NCBI GenBank assembly: GCA_037176885.1
Contig: JAWWNJ010000014.1
Coordinates: 434,001-498,000 of the forward strand
Length of the DNA stretch: 64,000 bases
Source of the DNA: Favolaschia claudopus
Lineage: Eukaryota; Basidiomycota; Agaricomycetes; Agaricales; Mycenaceae
Direction of reading: 5' to 3'
Positions 11,093 through 22,630 of the stretch are shown here, piece after piece; positions within the stretch are counted from its first letter, which is position 1; each line of letters begins with the position of its first letter. The position numbers were made by a program, and so were the translations under genes. The notes beneath the pieces were generated by a model, which saw nothing but the letters and a program-made list of their open reading frames with translations, was not told the origin of the DNA and searched no databases.

Positions 11093-13102
11093 TGTTGGCG
11101 GCCACCTTGCGGGGGAGAGGTTGATACGGGCAGCTTGGGGTTGGTTGGGAAGTCGTCCTCGTCCTCCTGTATCGTTCGTAGCTGACGTGAAGGGCTCATC
11201 CGCGGCGGGCCCACATCATCATCGGGCACCATGTCGCCCCACGTTTCCCCACCGAGAGTAACATTGGCCATACCACCCAACTTCGATGTCTCCTTCAGCC
11301 GCTGCCTCACTTGTTGGCCTCTCCGCAGCCGGGCCGCCTCTGGGTCGTCGTTGTTGGTTTGGATCTGAGCGGGTGCATTCTGCCATCCTGTCGCGGCTCC
11401 CTCGTCACCCCCACCTCCAACAATGTGCGCTGGACGGGTCCCCAATTCCCATCTTCTCCGGCCGCCTGTCGCGCTCCTCGTCCTCTCGGACCTGCACGTT
11501 CCCGTAAAGTCGCTACAACTGTTGGGTCCGGCCCAGGTCCTCGAGGGCGAGTTGGGGGCATATCCCCTCCTTTAACCTTCACCCACGACTGCTCGTGCGT
11601 TACCCATGTGGACGGGTCATCCGCGACCATGAAATAAGGGGACATGTCCTATCCGCTGCGCCGTGTCCCAGATACTCCCGTTTGGCCGCCTTGCAGTTGA
11701 AGCAAGCGAGCTGCTCAGCTGGTGCCGTGCACGATTCTGTCCTATGATTAGCCGCGCAACGTGCGCACACCTCCACCGCTGAGGTGCAATTAGCGACCAA
11801 ATGGTTGTCCCCTATTCGTTGACACTTCAGGCATGGCCTCGGTTCGGGCAGCAGTTTCTCCCCTCGCACTCGACTGCCCTCAATCCACGCTCCATCCATG
11901 AATCCATTTGCCGCTCTAGGATCGCCAAAAACGCACACCAAATGCGCCACCCGCTGGCCCTCCTTTCGATAGCGGGGATTTTTTAACCAACCGGCTCTAA
12001 TCAACGAACCCCGCGGGAGGTTGTTGTCGTTTTCAAGAACGTGGAGTGCGCCTTCGCGTTGCGGGTCAAATGAAACTGGAACGTAAGGCACCAAAATGTT
12101 TGCTGTTTGCGGCCTGTATAGTGACGTGCCTCACATTGATTCTAAGAAAGATTTGATGTTCACCTTGACCCAATCCACAGCTTCATGTGAAGGAGGATGG
12201 CGTCAGTGCGTATCTTGGTTGCTCCAACAAAGCGAGAGCCTTCCGGTGGGCTCCGCGCCCCATCCTGTATTGTCAGCAACATCGCCTGCTTGACCTTTTC
12301 AATCAACTCCCTCTCCGAGAGCCCATCCATCCATTGCAGGATATGGCGGGCCTTCTCAACGAGAAACTGACGAGTTTTCGCCTCAGCTCCCGCCACTTCC
12401 GTCGCGCGTTCATGCGCCAGATTCTGAGTCAATGCAGCCGCGTATGTGCGAGGTGCTGACCCCGCTTTTGTTGGTGCGGCTGGTGGTTGGGCCTCGGTGG
12501 TGCGTTGGATTAAATTCTTGAGCTCGTCGTCGAGGCGCGAAGCAGTTGTCGCGATGTCAGAAGCCTGCTCCTCGACGGCGCGCGTGAGTTGCACGGCCGC
12601 CCAGCGCAGGTACTCAGTTATGCTCTTATGCTGCTCATATAGGTCATCATCGTGCTCGTGGGCTACAGCTCGCACAGCGCTCAGCAGCGTTTTAACATCG
12701 TTTGATATTCCTTCAAGTACGCGGTCTGTGCGTTGTATCCCGTGAGCTACTGCTGCTGCCCGTAGGGAGTCTCCGTTCAGATTGTTCGATAAGGCACCCG
12801 CGATGCGCAGTATGATGGTCATGAGAATACTATTGCTGAGAGACGTACCTTCCTCCTCCAGCAAGAAGCCACTGGCTACAAAGTGCTGGAGCGTCCATTC
12901 TTTCCTCCGTGCCGCTCCTGCTGAGTTCAAATAGTTCCATCTTGCTGAGCCCTATCCACATCTTCCTTGGTGGGTCGCTACGTGTTCCAGTTGTGCGCTG
13001 GGGTTGGGATTGAGACTGCCGTTTTGCCGGTTCTGGCGTGTTGCTCTGCGACGTTTGTCGTGGGTTCGACGAGGTGCTACTACTTCTATTCGAGAACGAC
13101 AT
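11089..13102 (-). pseudogene. LINE ORF1 (gag-like, three zinc knuckles), frameshifted
   Basis: From ATG at 13102 the frame is Ser/Gln-rich, then shifts near 12900 into a helical segment (WTLQHFVASGFLLEEEGTSL; GLSERELIEKVKQAMLLT) ending at 12160. Another shift near 12170 enters 12094-11600 with knuckles CLKCQRIGDNHLVANC, CARCAANHRTESC and CFNCKAAKREYLGHGAADRTC. Two more shifts (about 11640 and 11440) reach the C-terminus, whose stop overlaps the ORF2 start as ATGA at 11089-11092. The product would bind LINE RNA. The frameshifts make it a pseudogene. Confidence 0.82.
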
Positions 13103-13579
13103 CTTTTCTTGTATAGAGTATGTATAACGAAGCTAAGGACCACTACGTGCCCCGATGCCCAAGCCCCAAACTGAAAATCGAAGGCGTCGACCGGGTGCAC
13201 GTGGTGGTTTGTTGCCAAGAGAGTTATGGAGACGGACGAGGGGGCCACCTATAATTGAAGAGTTCGGGTTTGGGGCTGACGAGGATGGCGATTGGGAAGA
13301 TGTAGTTGATTAAATTATTAATTTGCGCTAGTAGCCAAGAGAAGTAAAATATAAAAAAACTCACTATTCTCTCTAATACTCCGACAGATATCGCTTCAAC
13401 AATACAAATTCCATGGCCCCTCCTATTATACTCTGCCTTTAGCCGAGAGGTTCTCCCAGGTTCTGCCCACCGCCCCTCGATTTCTGCCGGCAATTGCCAG
13501 TTTGGCAGAACGGATTGGCAGAACTCTGCCATTCTGCCAGCCACACTACAACCGGACTCCAGCCGGCGATCAAGGGAAA

Positions 13580-13775
13580 TTGACAGACTAAGCTTACAAC
13601 GAGGACCACCGTGTTGTAGCGTCTGTTTACAAGAGACAAGCTTTAGTACCATGCCTGCGGCGGGTACACAGCTTGTCGGGGCCCAAGCCCCGCAGTGGAT
13701 TCCGTGGGGGCCCTCGCGAACGCGGCGACGGTTGAAACGTTGACAGACTACAACGAGGACCACCGTGTTGTACAG
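13580..13775. repeat. Direct repeat pair, 151 bp apart
   Basis: The word ACAACGAGGACCACCGTGTT, itself ended by TACAAC/GTTGTA, occurs at about 13597 and 13748, both times preceded by TTGACAGACTA. 13110-14090 holds no recognisable gene; an open frame at 13224-13763 (minus) shows no domain. Confidence 0.6.
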
Positions 13776-14092
13776 TTCGCGTCATCACTTCCTTGCAACT
13801 GCCGCCGGGAGTGATCCGAGAAGATTTAGACCTTGCGACCAAGATTTTAGCCACGAAACGCTTGAAAAGGTTTTCTTACGTAATCGGTCACTTTTTCTGC
13901 CTGCCGCTTCACTTTTACCTCAATTTTTTCACCTTCCGGGCCTTCGAATACCCTTCAAATAGGCATTGTGCGTAAAAGCATCACTGATCTTACCCTAGCC
14001 GATGCTCCAGAGGCCGGCTATCGCTGTGTGGCTGTGCATTCGGTCACTTTTCTTGGGTCGGAAAAGTGAAAATTGATCCTAGGCTTTAACCC

Positions 14093-16343
14093 CAGTGGAA
14101 ATCCCGTCTGAGCTGGTACATATGCTCAGAGATGCTTGGATCGGTGCAATTTTGATTCCCAGTTGAGAGCATATCAGCCCACATGTCAACGCCTCAGAGC
14201 ATAAATTCTGGACTTTTTTTCTGGGTTGGTCGGTTCTCATCTGCGTTGGTATGTTCAGCTCTGTTTGGGTCCGTTCCCTTCGTTTCCACTGAATATAATT
14301 CGATAAAATTCAAATAAAATCCATTTTTCCACTACTGTATGCACGAATCGTAAACTAAAAAAAGTAACAAGTCCCACCATCAGCTATGAACCGCCTCGAC
14401 CATACGCTCCATCTCCCACCTCGTCTCAGATGGACTGCACAGTAAGGTCAACACAAGTAACATGCTAGCAAGAATGACTTCACTTACTTTGTCGTGTTTC
14501 ACAGCATATGTCAGGCTGAGGAAGAAGGAAAGTACTAAGCGACGAGCACGACAAGAAACCAGCTTACATACCTGATACCTTTCGCACACACTACGTCGCA
14601 CATACAGACCCCCACCAATTCTGTTGCATAACGGACTGCTGTGGAAAACTGTCCCAGATAATACGACACGTAGACTCGAAGTGAGATAAGCGAAGCACAA
14701 CCATGGCAAAGACTCACCAGAGAACCTATGCTGGAAGAGCAGCCGAGACGACATAGATAAGCTTAGTCGAAGACCTACTCACGATGAATCATATATATAA
14801 TCAGACGGACAAAGAACAAGAAGAAGACGCACCTTCGCAAAGAGAGGTCTTGGAGTCGTTTTTCTGGTGCGTGCGCTGCACACTGGTGGGGGAAGAGATC
14901 AGCTAGGGATCTGCGCGGGAACAATATCGCCTCGAACGTACGCGGTATCTCTTAATCCGCCCCAGACGAACTGTAGAGTCAAGTTAACGCCAGTGATATG
15001 CTGACAAGATTGGCCTTAGCTTACCTTGTCGCGTTTCATAACGTATGAAAGGCTGAGAAGTGCGTAAGTAAGCAACGCGCACAACAGAAAAAAAAAAGCG
15101 TCCATACCTTATACGTTGGGTCCACAGCGCGTCACACGTACGAAACACAGCCAATTCTGCTGTGCTGTGAGAACTGCCACTCCCCGGTGGGCTAAACGGA
15201 CTAAATGCAACGCGAAATGCAATGGTGCCAAAGACTTACCAGAGTATGCTCGAAGACCAGGATAGACCCTACGAGTTAGGTACAAGTATGCATCAAGAGC
15301 TGCAAAATACGTGCCTCACTTAACGACCCCGGCCGCAGACAAACCACGAAAAAAGTCTGGGGCCCACGCAAGAGCAACTATCCTGAGCTGTGTCGGTCTA
15401 TACGCTGCACCCTGCGGAAGGACGTCAATGAGACGACGGGAGTAAGTTATTAAGGGTTTTACTTTGATGGAGACGACCGCTTCCGAGTCGAGCCCTCTGC
15501 CAGTTTGTTGAGGTACTACTACCAAAAAAATCGGTCATCGAGGATTTGCAGAATGGATAAAGGAGGAGAGTTACGTTGGACGTGGTTCAATGTGTTGACA
15601 AAGCTATCCAAGACGACGCGACAACGGTGAATAGAGTGGAGAAACAACAGATCATGAAGACGGCTTGCGGCAGACATGGCGGATAGCGATGGAGTCCAGG
15701 AGCGAGTCCGGGGGGAGGACGTGAGAGACGGAGGTGAAAACCTCGATATATCGAACAAGGGAGGAGAACCGCGAGAAGAGGGAATAAAACAGGATCAATA
15801 ACCATCTCCAATGTGGGTATCAGGTCAAACGAAGAGAATACCACCTAGCGGTAAAGAGGCGCACAATCAAAGACACGACACAGTAGCAGAGCTTCGCTGC
15901 CCCTCGCCAATGGAGAACTACCGCAAAGATTCATCACTGTCGCTCCAACTCGCTGGATGGTTCTAATCCTAAGATGGCTAGTATGAGGTAGAGGAAGGAC
16001 ACAGAGACCGGCGGAGGAGGTAGTCCAGAGAGCAGTAGAGAGTTGACGACAGTGATGGCGGCCGAGACAGAGGTGGAAAAGGCAGATGGTGGTGGTACGG
16101 GCTCAAGATGCATTTCGAACTCCGACCGTCGTCTCCCGTCGCTTCTAGTTCTTCCCACGCCCGACGTCGGCTTGACGAAACAGCCCAGAACACGAGTCCA
16201 ACCCCCGTTGCCAAGATTTTGCCTTGAAAAGTCCGAATGGTTTCTGGTAAGAATAGATTTCTCATATGTGCAGCAGCAGATCTGAGCAGATGGACCAGAT
16301 CTCAACATATTTGCCCATATTAGCACAGACGGGATTTCCACTG
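14093..16343. mobile_element. 2.25-kb TIR element (hAT-like) with exon-like cargo
   Basis: CAGTGGAAATCCCGTCTG at 14093 is matched by its inverse ending at 16343, and the flanks share GGCTTTAACCC directly (14082-14092, 16344-16354), consistent with an 8-bp duplication obscured by a few identical flanking bases. CAGTGG ends plus about 8 bp suggest hAT; 9 bp (MULE) cannot be excluded. No transposase is seen inside. The cargo is a duplicated block of exon-like sequence on the minus strand. Confidence 0.72.
14380..15960 (-). pseudogene. Possible captured host-gene exons, tandemly duplicated
   Basis: Two diverged blocks, 15280-14960 and 14730-14390, share the same minus-strand order: donor CTCTG|GTRAGT, an exon containing GAATTGG, donor GTATG, acceptor ...CTCAG, a 28-nt exon (CCTTTCATACGTTATGAAAC in one copy), donor GTAAG and acceptor ...CAG. 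Upstream (15844-15590) an open stretch encodes hydrophobic segments (FMICCFSTLFTVVASSWIAL) recalling multi-pass membrane proteins common in Agaricomycetes; that link is from memory. One copy has an in-frame stop in the last exon. No intact gene can be assembled. Confidence 0.4.
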
Positions 16344-17174
16344 GGCTTTAACCCTTTTTTATAACCCAGATAGCTACAATCAATACAAGCCGTTTGGCAC
16401 AATTTTCGAGAAAACCAGGGTATTTCCTCGGCCCGAGAAAGGTTTTCAGTGTTGCCATCAATCACCACCAAAAGCGGAAGGTGGGAAGTGGTGACGCGAA
16501 CTGTAGCGTCTGTAACTCTGTTCACAAGAGACCAGGTCACATGCCCTACCCCGTGTTCGCCGCAGACCATGAAGACGGTAGGTCACCACGCCAAAACGTT
16601 CTAGGTACTTACATTTCCCACTAAAGCTTACATGGGGCTTACCAGATTGTTAGAATATCATCTGGTCACTGACCCAATCATCAGTCATCAAGTGTCTCCA
16701 TCCCGAGCGTCCTTCCCGCTCCGAATTTGGAAAAAGCTTCAAGCCGTTGTAGCCCACGCGCCCCGCCGACTTCCTGCCAATGCTTTGAGTATCGAGAGTC
16801 ACTTTCAAACACACACACGGCCACGGCAAGTCTTTGTGCTTTATCAATACACGGGTGTAAGCTGATGATTGATGTCGTCAGAGTTTCAGCCACCGCCGTG
16901 ACGGCACATATTTCCAACATTGCTATACAATAGAGGCTTTGTTAAAACAGATCGACATTGATTTGGAGAGTTGGGAGAGTCCCCAGCATGGCTTTGTTTG
17001 TACCCAATATTTATAAATTATTGCACGCAATACATAGTTTTTTATCCGAATATGAAGATCGAGCTACTTAAACTGTTGTTTACGCCGATGATCAGTGGAA
17101 GTCCCTTCGCCTCTGTCCTCCTGTCCTCCTGTTCCTGTATCCGACGGTGGTGTGTGACAGAGTGGCTTTGAGCG

Positions 17175-17197
17175 TTTTTTTTTTTTTTTTTTTTTTG
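17175..17197. repeat. Poly(T) tract
   Basis: About 22 consecutive T, possibly the tail of a reverse-strand retroposed sequence. 16360-17630 otherwise shows no recognisable gene. Confidence 0.8.
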
Positions 17198-17629
17198 TTT
17201 TGTTTTCGGCAGCAGGCTCTTCAGTTGTAGTCGAACCAAACCCAGTGAACAGAAAGCGGAAGAGGTATCGGAGGAGGGTTCTGCCCAATTACTAGACTTG
17301 GAAGCAGGTGGATTCGAACAAACGGCAAGGGGCTTCCAAGATAAGTGTTGTAATTGTCTATTTCTCTACATCTAAGTATTGTCGGCTCTTGGCTTCTCGG
17401 ATGCAGATGCCGGCTTGTTTTATTCTATTTGTTAGGCCTCGAATTTTTGAATGAGCGTTTCTGGCTTTCGCGGCCCTTGGCTCGTCTCAAGTCGATTTCC
17501 ATCCTAGTCTACTTGCTGTTTTTGATTTTCTTTGCTCTTTGCAAAAAATTATGAACTCATGAACTTTGCGATGTGAAAACCTGATTTTGAGACAATTTTG
17601 AGACGTCTCAAGAGGATCCAAGATGTAGG

Positions 17630-17782
17630 CTCGGAAACCCAGACGTTACTTCGGAGTCCTAGTAGGCGTAGTGCAGAGCTGTTTCCTAATCGGTAATTAT
17701 AATGACAGCTTGTGACGTTTGATCGATTTTGGTGATGATGGGAAGGGAGACTTAGTGACGTCTGGGCCACTTTCCTTGGGCG
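17630..17782. mobile_element. MITE family M1, copy A
   Basis: CTCGGAAACCCAGACGT on the left and ACGTCTGGGCCACTTTCC on the right enclose a core with TGACAGCTTGTGACGTTTGA and GATTTTGGTGATGATGGGAA. Related copies lie at 18121-18270 (reversed), 24995-25087 and 32651-32810. Confidence 0.7.
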
Positions 17783-18120
17783 ACCTACCATAACCCCTCT
17801 GCTCGCGTTCTTTTGCTTCTGCAAGGTGCAAATCCCTTCAACATGTAATTAAAGTCTTAGCCAGTACCCTAATACATCTCTATGCCCATAATTCATTGAA
17901 AATCCCGCGCGACGCATCTCCTACTTGAGCTGATGTATTTGCAATTGGTGGGCGCGGGCCGCCAAGCATCGTGCAGGAGCTGTCGAAAGCGCTCACAAAG
18001 GCCAGGGTGACAGTCACCACCCTCCACAGGCATTGTCCACTTGTTGTCCTGTGAATTGCGGTGGACACGAGCAAAAGGAATCGACGCCGGTAAATCCCGA
18101 AGCGGGGTTACGGTAGGTGC

Positions 18121-18268
18121 TTCAAGGAAAGTGGCCCAGACGTTTAGCCGCCCAATTTCCCATCGCCTTCAAAATCAATCAAACGTCAAACCTGTCATTG
18201 TAATTACAGATTAGGAAAGAGCTCCGAGCCCTCTCGGATTGCGGCTAAACGTCTGGGATTCCGAGACT
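18121..18268. mobile_element. MITE family M1, copy B (reverse orientation)
   Basis: GGAAAGTGGCCCAGACGT (18126) to ACGTCTGGGATTCCGAGA (18266) is the inverse arrangement of copy A, with the core CAAAATCAATCAAACGTCAA. Its outermost TIR (CCCAGACGTTTAGCCGC) is well preserved. Confidence 0.7.
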
Positions 18269-18325
18269 ACCAAGATGAGGATAAGAATATCTACGAGGAG
18301 CCAAGATATCCCAAGATTAACCTGG

Positions 18326-18520
18326 TTGCGCAAAAGCCACCAGATGGCTTATGGCTAACCAAAATTCGACTTTCTGCCTAGCCAGTGGGGTGTTTCCCAT
18401 TGATCATGTAGGCAGGATACTATCATTGGGTACGTCTACAGCATGCAATAGCAGGAATTGGAGTATTGCTTTTAATGCCGAAATTGGAAAGCCACCGGTG
18501 GCTCGTATGGCTTTGCGCAA
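18326..18520. mobile_element. MITE family M2, copy 1
   Basis: TTGCGCAAAAGCCACCAG at the left and ...GGCTTTGCGCAA at the right are inverted, with AGCCACCGGTGGCT-type palindromes just inside both ends. Related copies occur at about 23120-23377 and 44130-44330. Confidence 0.6.
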
Positions 18521-19206
18521 ACTCTCTATTTCCCAAGATATCCGAAGATGGACTTTTCGCTGGGCCTATAGCGTGCCGGGGGGTCGTAAACTAAGGCCGT
18601 AGGCACATCACTGGAACTTGCGGCAAAATCAAATGACTGATGTGACTAGACCGGTGACCGATCTCTCGTTGCGTGTGCAAACAATCGTTCACAGAGATGA
18701 TGTGCATTTTCCTTGCGTTTTGATGGTAGGTATGCAATGCCGAGGTACCTACTAGCACCTCCGCGCTATTTCCCAGCTTCTCTGGCGCTCTCGCAGTGTG
18801 GTAAGGGTACTTTCCATATATGGTAATGCAAGTTCAGTGGCCGCAACTGTGACAGCATGTGAGGCCCAGGATTGCCCCATCGAAACCATGTCATTGTCAG
18901 CTTCTATCCTTGTGTACGTGATCAACAAGCTTCTTTGTGTACACTATACTCAACTGTGTACCCAGGAAGCTTCTTTGTTGACTCTCAGACTCTGATACCG
19001 CTGAGAACGAGTTCGTTAAATACCGCAGTCAGCCGCCCAAGTTCAACTCTCATGTCCCTTCCGTTGTCGTGCCCCGATTACCCTATTGTGGGTGCAGCCT
19101 GCAGCTGGTCAAACGAGTATTGGTTTTCGATCGGGCACGACGTGCTCTGGCGCAATTCCGAGCCACCCATACTATTCCAGGAATTCGGAATCTTACAGAT
19201 CTCGAT

Positions 19207-19736
19207 CAGTGTTCTCCTTAAGGGTTAAGGCTTAAATTGAATTAAGCCTTAATTTCAAGTTAATGCTAACGCTAAACATGAAGCTGGATCCATCTTAACC
19301 CTTAATTAAGCCTTAGGTTAGATTACGTCACGTCCTCGGCTAGCCTCTGCAAGCCCGGCAGCCGTGGGATGTCTGGCAGCGTTATCACAAGGATCAAACG
19401 GCATTGAAAAGTTAGTGCTCCGGGCAGTGCTTCCGAAGCACATCGGAACATGAGCCCAGTCAACTTCTCGGCTACCTGCATTGCTGTGGAGGGAGCAATT
19501 GATAGGCTGCTGCAACTGTCCATAAACATCAAAATTAGCAGGAGCAAGCTGTAAGAAGCAAAAGCGGCTTGGAACTCCCCAAAAAAAGGCACCTGAAAAT
19601 GCCTAGAAAAATCCTCATTTTTCATTCTAAGGCCCCTTAATATGCCCTTAATATGAACCCTTAATATGCCTTATTAAGCCTCTTAAGGGCTTAGCCTTCG
19701 GAGGAGCCCTTAATAAGGGCTTAAGGTGGAACACTG
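19207..19736. mobile_element. hAT-type non-autonomous element (530 bp)
   Basis: CAGTGTTCTCCTTAAGGGTT (19207) and the inverse ...AAGGTGGAACACTG (19736) are flanked by a perfect 8-bp duplication ATCTCGAT (19199-19206, 19737-19744). The ends are rich in CTTAAGG words. It sits at the start of the zinc-finger exon, just after a TTACAG splice acceptor. No transposase frame. Confidence 0.87.
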
Positions 19737-19741
19737 ATCTC

Positions 19742-20009
19742 GATCATGCCCCGCCTCGTGCAGGACGAAAATTTACCTGTCCATGGCAGGGTTGCGGAAG
19801 CACGTTCACTCGAAAGTTCAATCTCAACAGTCACATTCGTCGCCACCAAGGGGAACGGCCGTTCTGCTGTAGCTGGTATGAATGCGGGAAGCTGTTCACC
19901 CGGCGGAGCGACTGCAAAAGGCATGAAAGACTGCACACTAACGGCAAAGCGTTCCAATACTTGCGGTGCGGAACGGCGTTTTCTAGGAGGGATACTCTAC
20001 TCACTCATG
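19742..20009 (+). CDS. C2H2 zinc-finger exon (partial gene), disrupted by hAT insertion
   Basis: In the frame with codons starting at 19775 the sequence encodes two canonical C2H2 fingers: CPWQGCGSTF...HIRRH (C-x4-C-x12-H-x3-H) and CSWYECGKLF...HERLH, joined by a QGERPFC linker close to the TGEKP type. A third repeat (YLRCGTAFSRRDTLLTH) has Tyr where the first Cys should be. The exon probably ends at CATG|GTAAGT (20009/20010); otherwise the frame stops at 20072. Its 5' border is a TTACAG acceptor at 19191-19198, now separated by the hAT element. A DNA-binding transcription-factor-like protein is implied; whether the gene still works, and where its other exons are, cannot be seen. The ATG at 19746 is out of frame with the fingers. 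Confidence 0.72.
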
Positions 20010-20276
20010 GTAAGTCGAAATCGACGATGCATTTGAAAAGGCCCTCATACATAAACAGTCCGTTCCACACATAAATAGTAGATATTACCGGATACTGTAC
20101 ATACAGTTTCGCTCAATTCTCCTGAGCTGTGAGCTGAGACACGTCGATCCGAATGTTGACACGTCGAACGTTGGTTCTCGATGGGTAGGGTCACCCGTGA
20201 CCGGGAAAAAATTGGGCAAATAAAGCCAGATCAACTGCGAGAGGCATACGCGGATCCTGTGGTAAACAATGCTCGA

Positions 20277-20396
20277 ATATTTTCATTGCGATTTCGAAAG
20301 GAAGGTTCAGGATACCCTTTCGCCGTCTTGCTATTTAGGCTGCCTCTGAGCGCGATTTTGGCGCGTATTCTGAATCATTGATGCAGCAATAGCTAC
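20277..20396 (-). repeat. Dispersed repeat R1, copy 1
   Basis: The reverse complement (ATTGCTGCATCAATGATTCA ... GCGCTCAGAGGCAGCC ... TAAATAGCAA) matches 57010-57110 at roughly 80% over about 90 bp. The second copy ends near an A-rich run. The element type is unclear. 20100-22510 contains no other recognisable gene. Confidence 0.6.
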
Positions 20397-22518
20397 ATGA
20401 TCTTCTTTCGTTTTCGATTTTAATTGACAGTTGTTAACGACAGTTGACGACTCCGTCAACGGTACCGTGGGGCTCCACAAGTCTCCACAACTGCCGACTC
20501 CCCTTGATCGGGATGCACGAAGTCCGGGAGAAACATACATAGACAGAAACATTGATGGAATGGGAGACACATGGTTGTACGGCACATTGAGTGAATACCA
20601 GAAACATTGCCTTAATCAATCAAGAGCGACTGCTTGCAGCCGTGCCGAACGGAGGCAGTGCCTTCCCCGCCGATGCAGTTGCCGTGTTCTCGGCTTGCGT
20701 TCGGCGGTGATCATCGGCACGCTGCCATAGAGTACCGAGCTGCCCCAGCAACGGAGGCATCATTCGGCAACGATATGGATTCATTACCTCTGACAATTTG
20801 GGGACTCTGAAGGATTGAAGACCTCAATTCACTGATCCAGCAATCGGCGAGTTCGAAAACAAACCCCTCTTCAAGTTCTTAGTTGTTGACAAGTTGTTGA
20901 CCAAATTTCATCGCGACGGCCATGGATTGCTCGTAGATTCTCAAAATTATCAGTTTGGACAGGAAGTGTTCAGTGTGGCGCGCCACCCGCTACCAGAACC
21001 TGGTGTACATGGCGCAAACAGTAGCCGAAGGAAGAAAAAAGAGCGAAATAACAGCCAAAATGACAGCTCGAGGGGATCCAACCCGGGAGCGCCTGTAAAC
21101 AACAATACACCGGCAGCATACCTGATAACCACTCGACGAGAGTGAAGACAGCATGCAAGGCATGTGAGACGTTATAGGGCGGTCAGAACGGCTTCATATT
21201 ACTAAATGCAGTAACTCTTCCCTTTTTTGGCAGGTGTCAGACTGGGGGAGGCGTGGGCGAGTCCTCAAATTCCTGTCGTGGATTGGTCCGGGGCAATGGC
21301 GGCTACGTTGGTGTTGGCAGAGTGAGGCGGCGGGGGACCACCGAAGTTGTCATTTTCAGACAGAAATGTGAAGGAGGCCATAGAAAAATTCAAGGTGGTG
21401 GTACAGAACACAGTATACAGAAAAACTACAATGCCACCGTGTTTGTTTACCCAAAGTGCGCAACAATCTCACGAGCACGTTCCGCCCGTCCGAAATAGGT
21501 GGTTGGTGTCCGTGATTGACACCTGATTGCCGTCAAATGCGGCGCTTCCCAAAAAGGAAGGTCGGGGTGTTGGCCCAAATTCCCCTGTGGCTGACCGCCG
21601 CTGCAGTCTAAGGGCCGTAAAACGACTGTGACGAAGACTGTCACCCCTACGGCCGACGGACAGAAAAAGAAGCGTAAAAGGACGCGTACTCTTCGTACAT
21701 TTATAAGTGCGTGCTAACACACTGGGCGGCGCTTGTGACGACGCGTGGTGCAGTCCTGAAGCAGGTGCATCCCGACACGGGACTCTCCAATAAAGCGATG
21801 GCCATTCTCAACTCCTTTGTCAACGATATCATCACTTCAGAGGCATCTAGTGCGGCGTTTATCCATTGCTGTCTATTCCATATTCAGGCCTTGCGTAGAG
21901 CTTGCACAGTACTCGAAGAAATCTACCATTTCGTCACGCGAAATCCAGACCAGTGTCCGCCTTGTTCTGCCTGGCGAGCTTGCCAAGCATGCTATCAGTG
22001 AGGGTGCGCGATAAGTACACTCTGGGTCTGAACTTCCGCTGACTTGTCATCAAGGCACCAAGGCTGTCACCAAGTTTTCGTCCGCCACTGATCAGGAAAA
22101 ACTGTTTTTGCGTCATAGACGGCCATAGAAAATGGCTTACTACGAGGTACTCTGAGTCACTCTGGCGGACTATGGCGCACTTTGAATCTGGCCCTTGCGC
22201 CATAAGTTTTTCGGCGGTTAATTGTCGGTCATCATCAGGCCGAAGCCAGCATCGTTGGGCCTGATCTGTTGTGAGATCTGTTCCCCGTGCCTTCCGACAC
22301 CTACCGCATTTTCGGAGCGGAATACTATTGATGCAATCTTGTGTATGTATCGGCACCGTCCGGCGAGTCTATTTTGAATGTTCTATGCAGCTGAACATTG
22401 CAATCTACGTCCAGCTGGTCGGTCAACCAAATGCGGTGGCTATTGAAGCTTGTTGTGTGTGTGATCTGTGCTGGTATGAGCTCTTCCTGAATTTTTTTGG
22501 CGGGTCTGACCATTTTAG

Positions 22519-22630
22519 GAAATAAGGCTTAATTTGACCCTTAATATAGGCACCCTTGATAACCCTTAAAAAGACCCTAAGGCCTTAACTTCGGGAGGCA
22601 CCCTTATTAAGACCCTTAAGTACAACACTG
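22519..22630. mobile_element. Truncated relative of the 19.2-kb hAT element
   Basis: CTTAATATAGGC, CCTTATTAAGACCCTTAAG and the terminal ...TACAACACTG (22630) match the right half of the element at 19207-19736. The left terminus is absent. Confidence 0.6.

Larger units (their letters stand above)
10130..13110 (-). mobile_element. Non-LTR retrotransposon (Tad-like LINE), 5' part only
   Basis: A gag-like ORF1 with three zinc knuckles (13102-11089) is followed by the endonuclease part of ORF2 (11092-10211), with homologous linker sequence to about 10134 (DAILRVEEAADKATKTVVKM). The reverse transcriptase is absent: the LINE ends abruptly against the protease fragment. LINEs normally lose 5' ends, so a missing 3' end points to later rearrangement or insertion. 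Confidence 0.85.

Noticed and set aside
13224..13763. 179-codon open frame on the minus strand
   Set aside because: No domain, spans a direct repeat, atypical composition.
19746..20036. Open frame starting at the ATG at 19746
   Set aside because: The zinc-finger residues lie in a different frame; this frame gives no domain.
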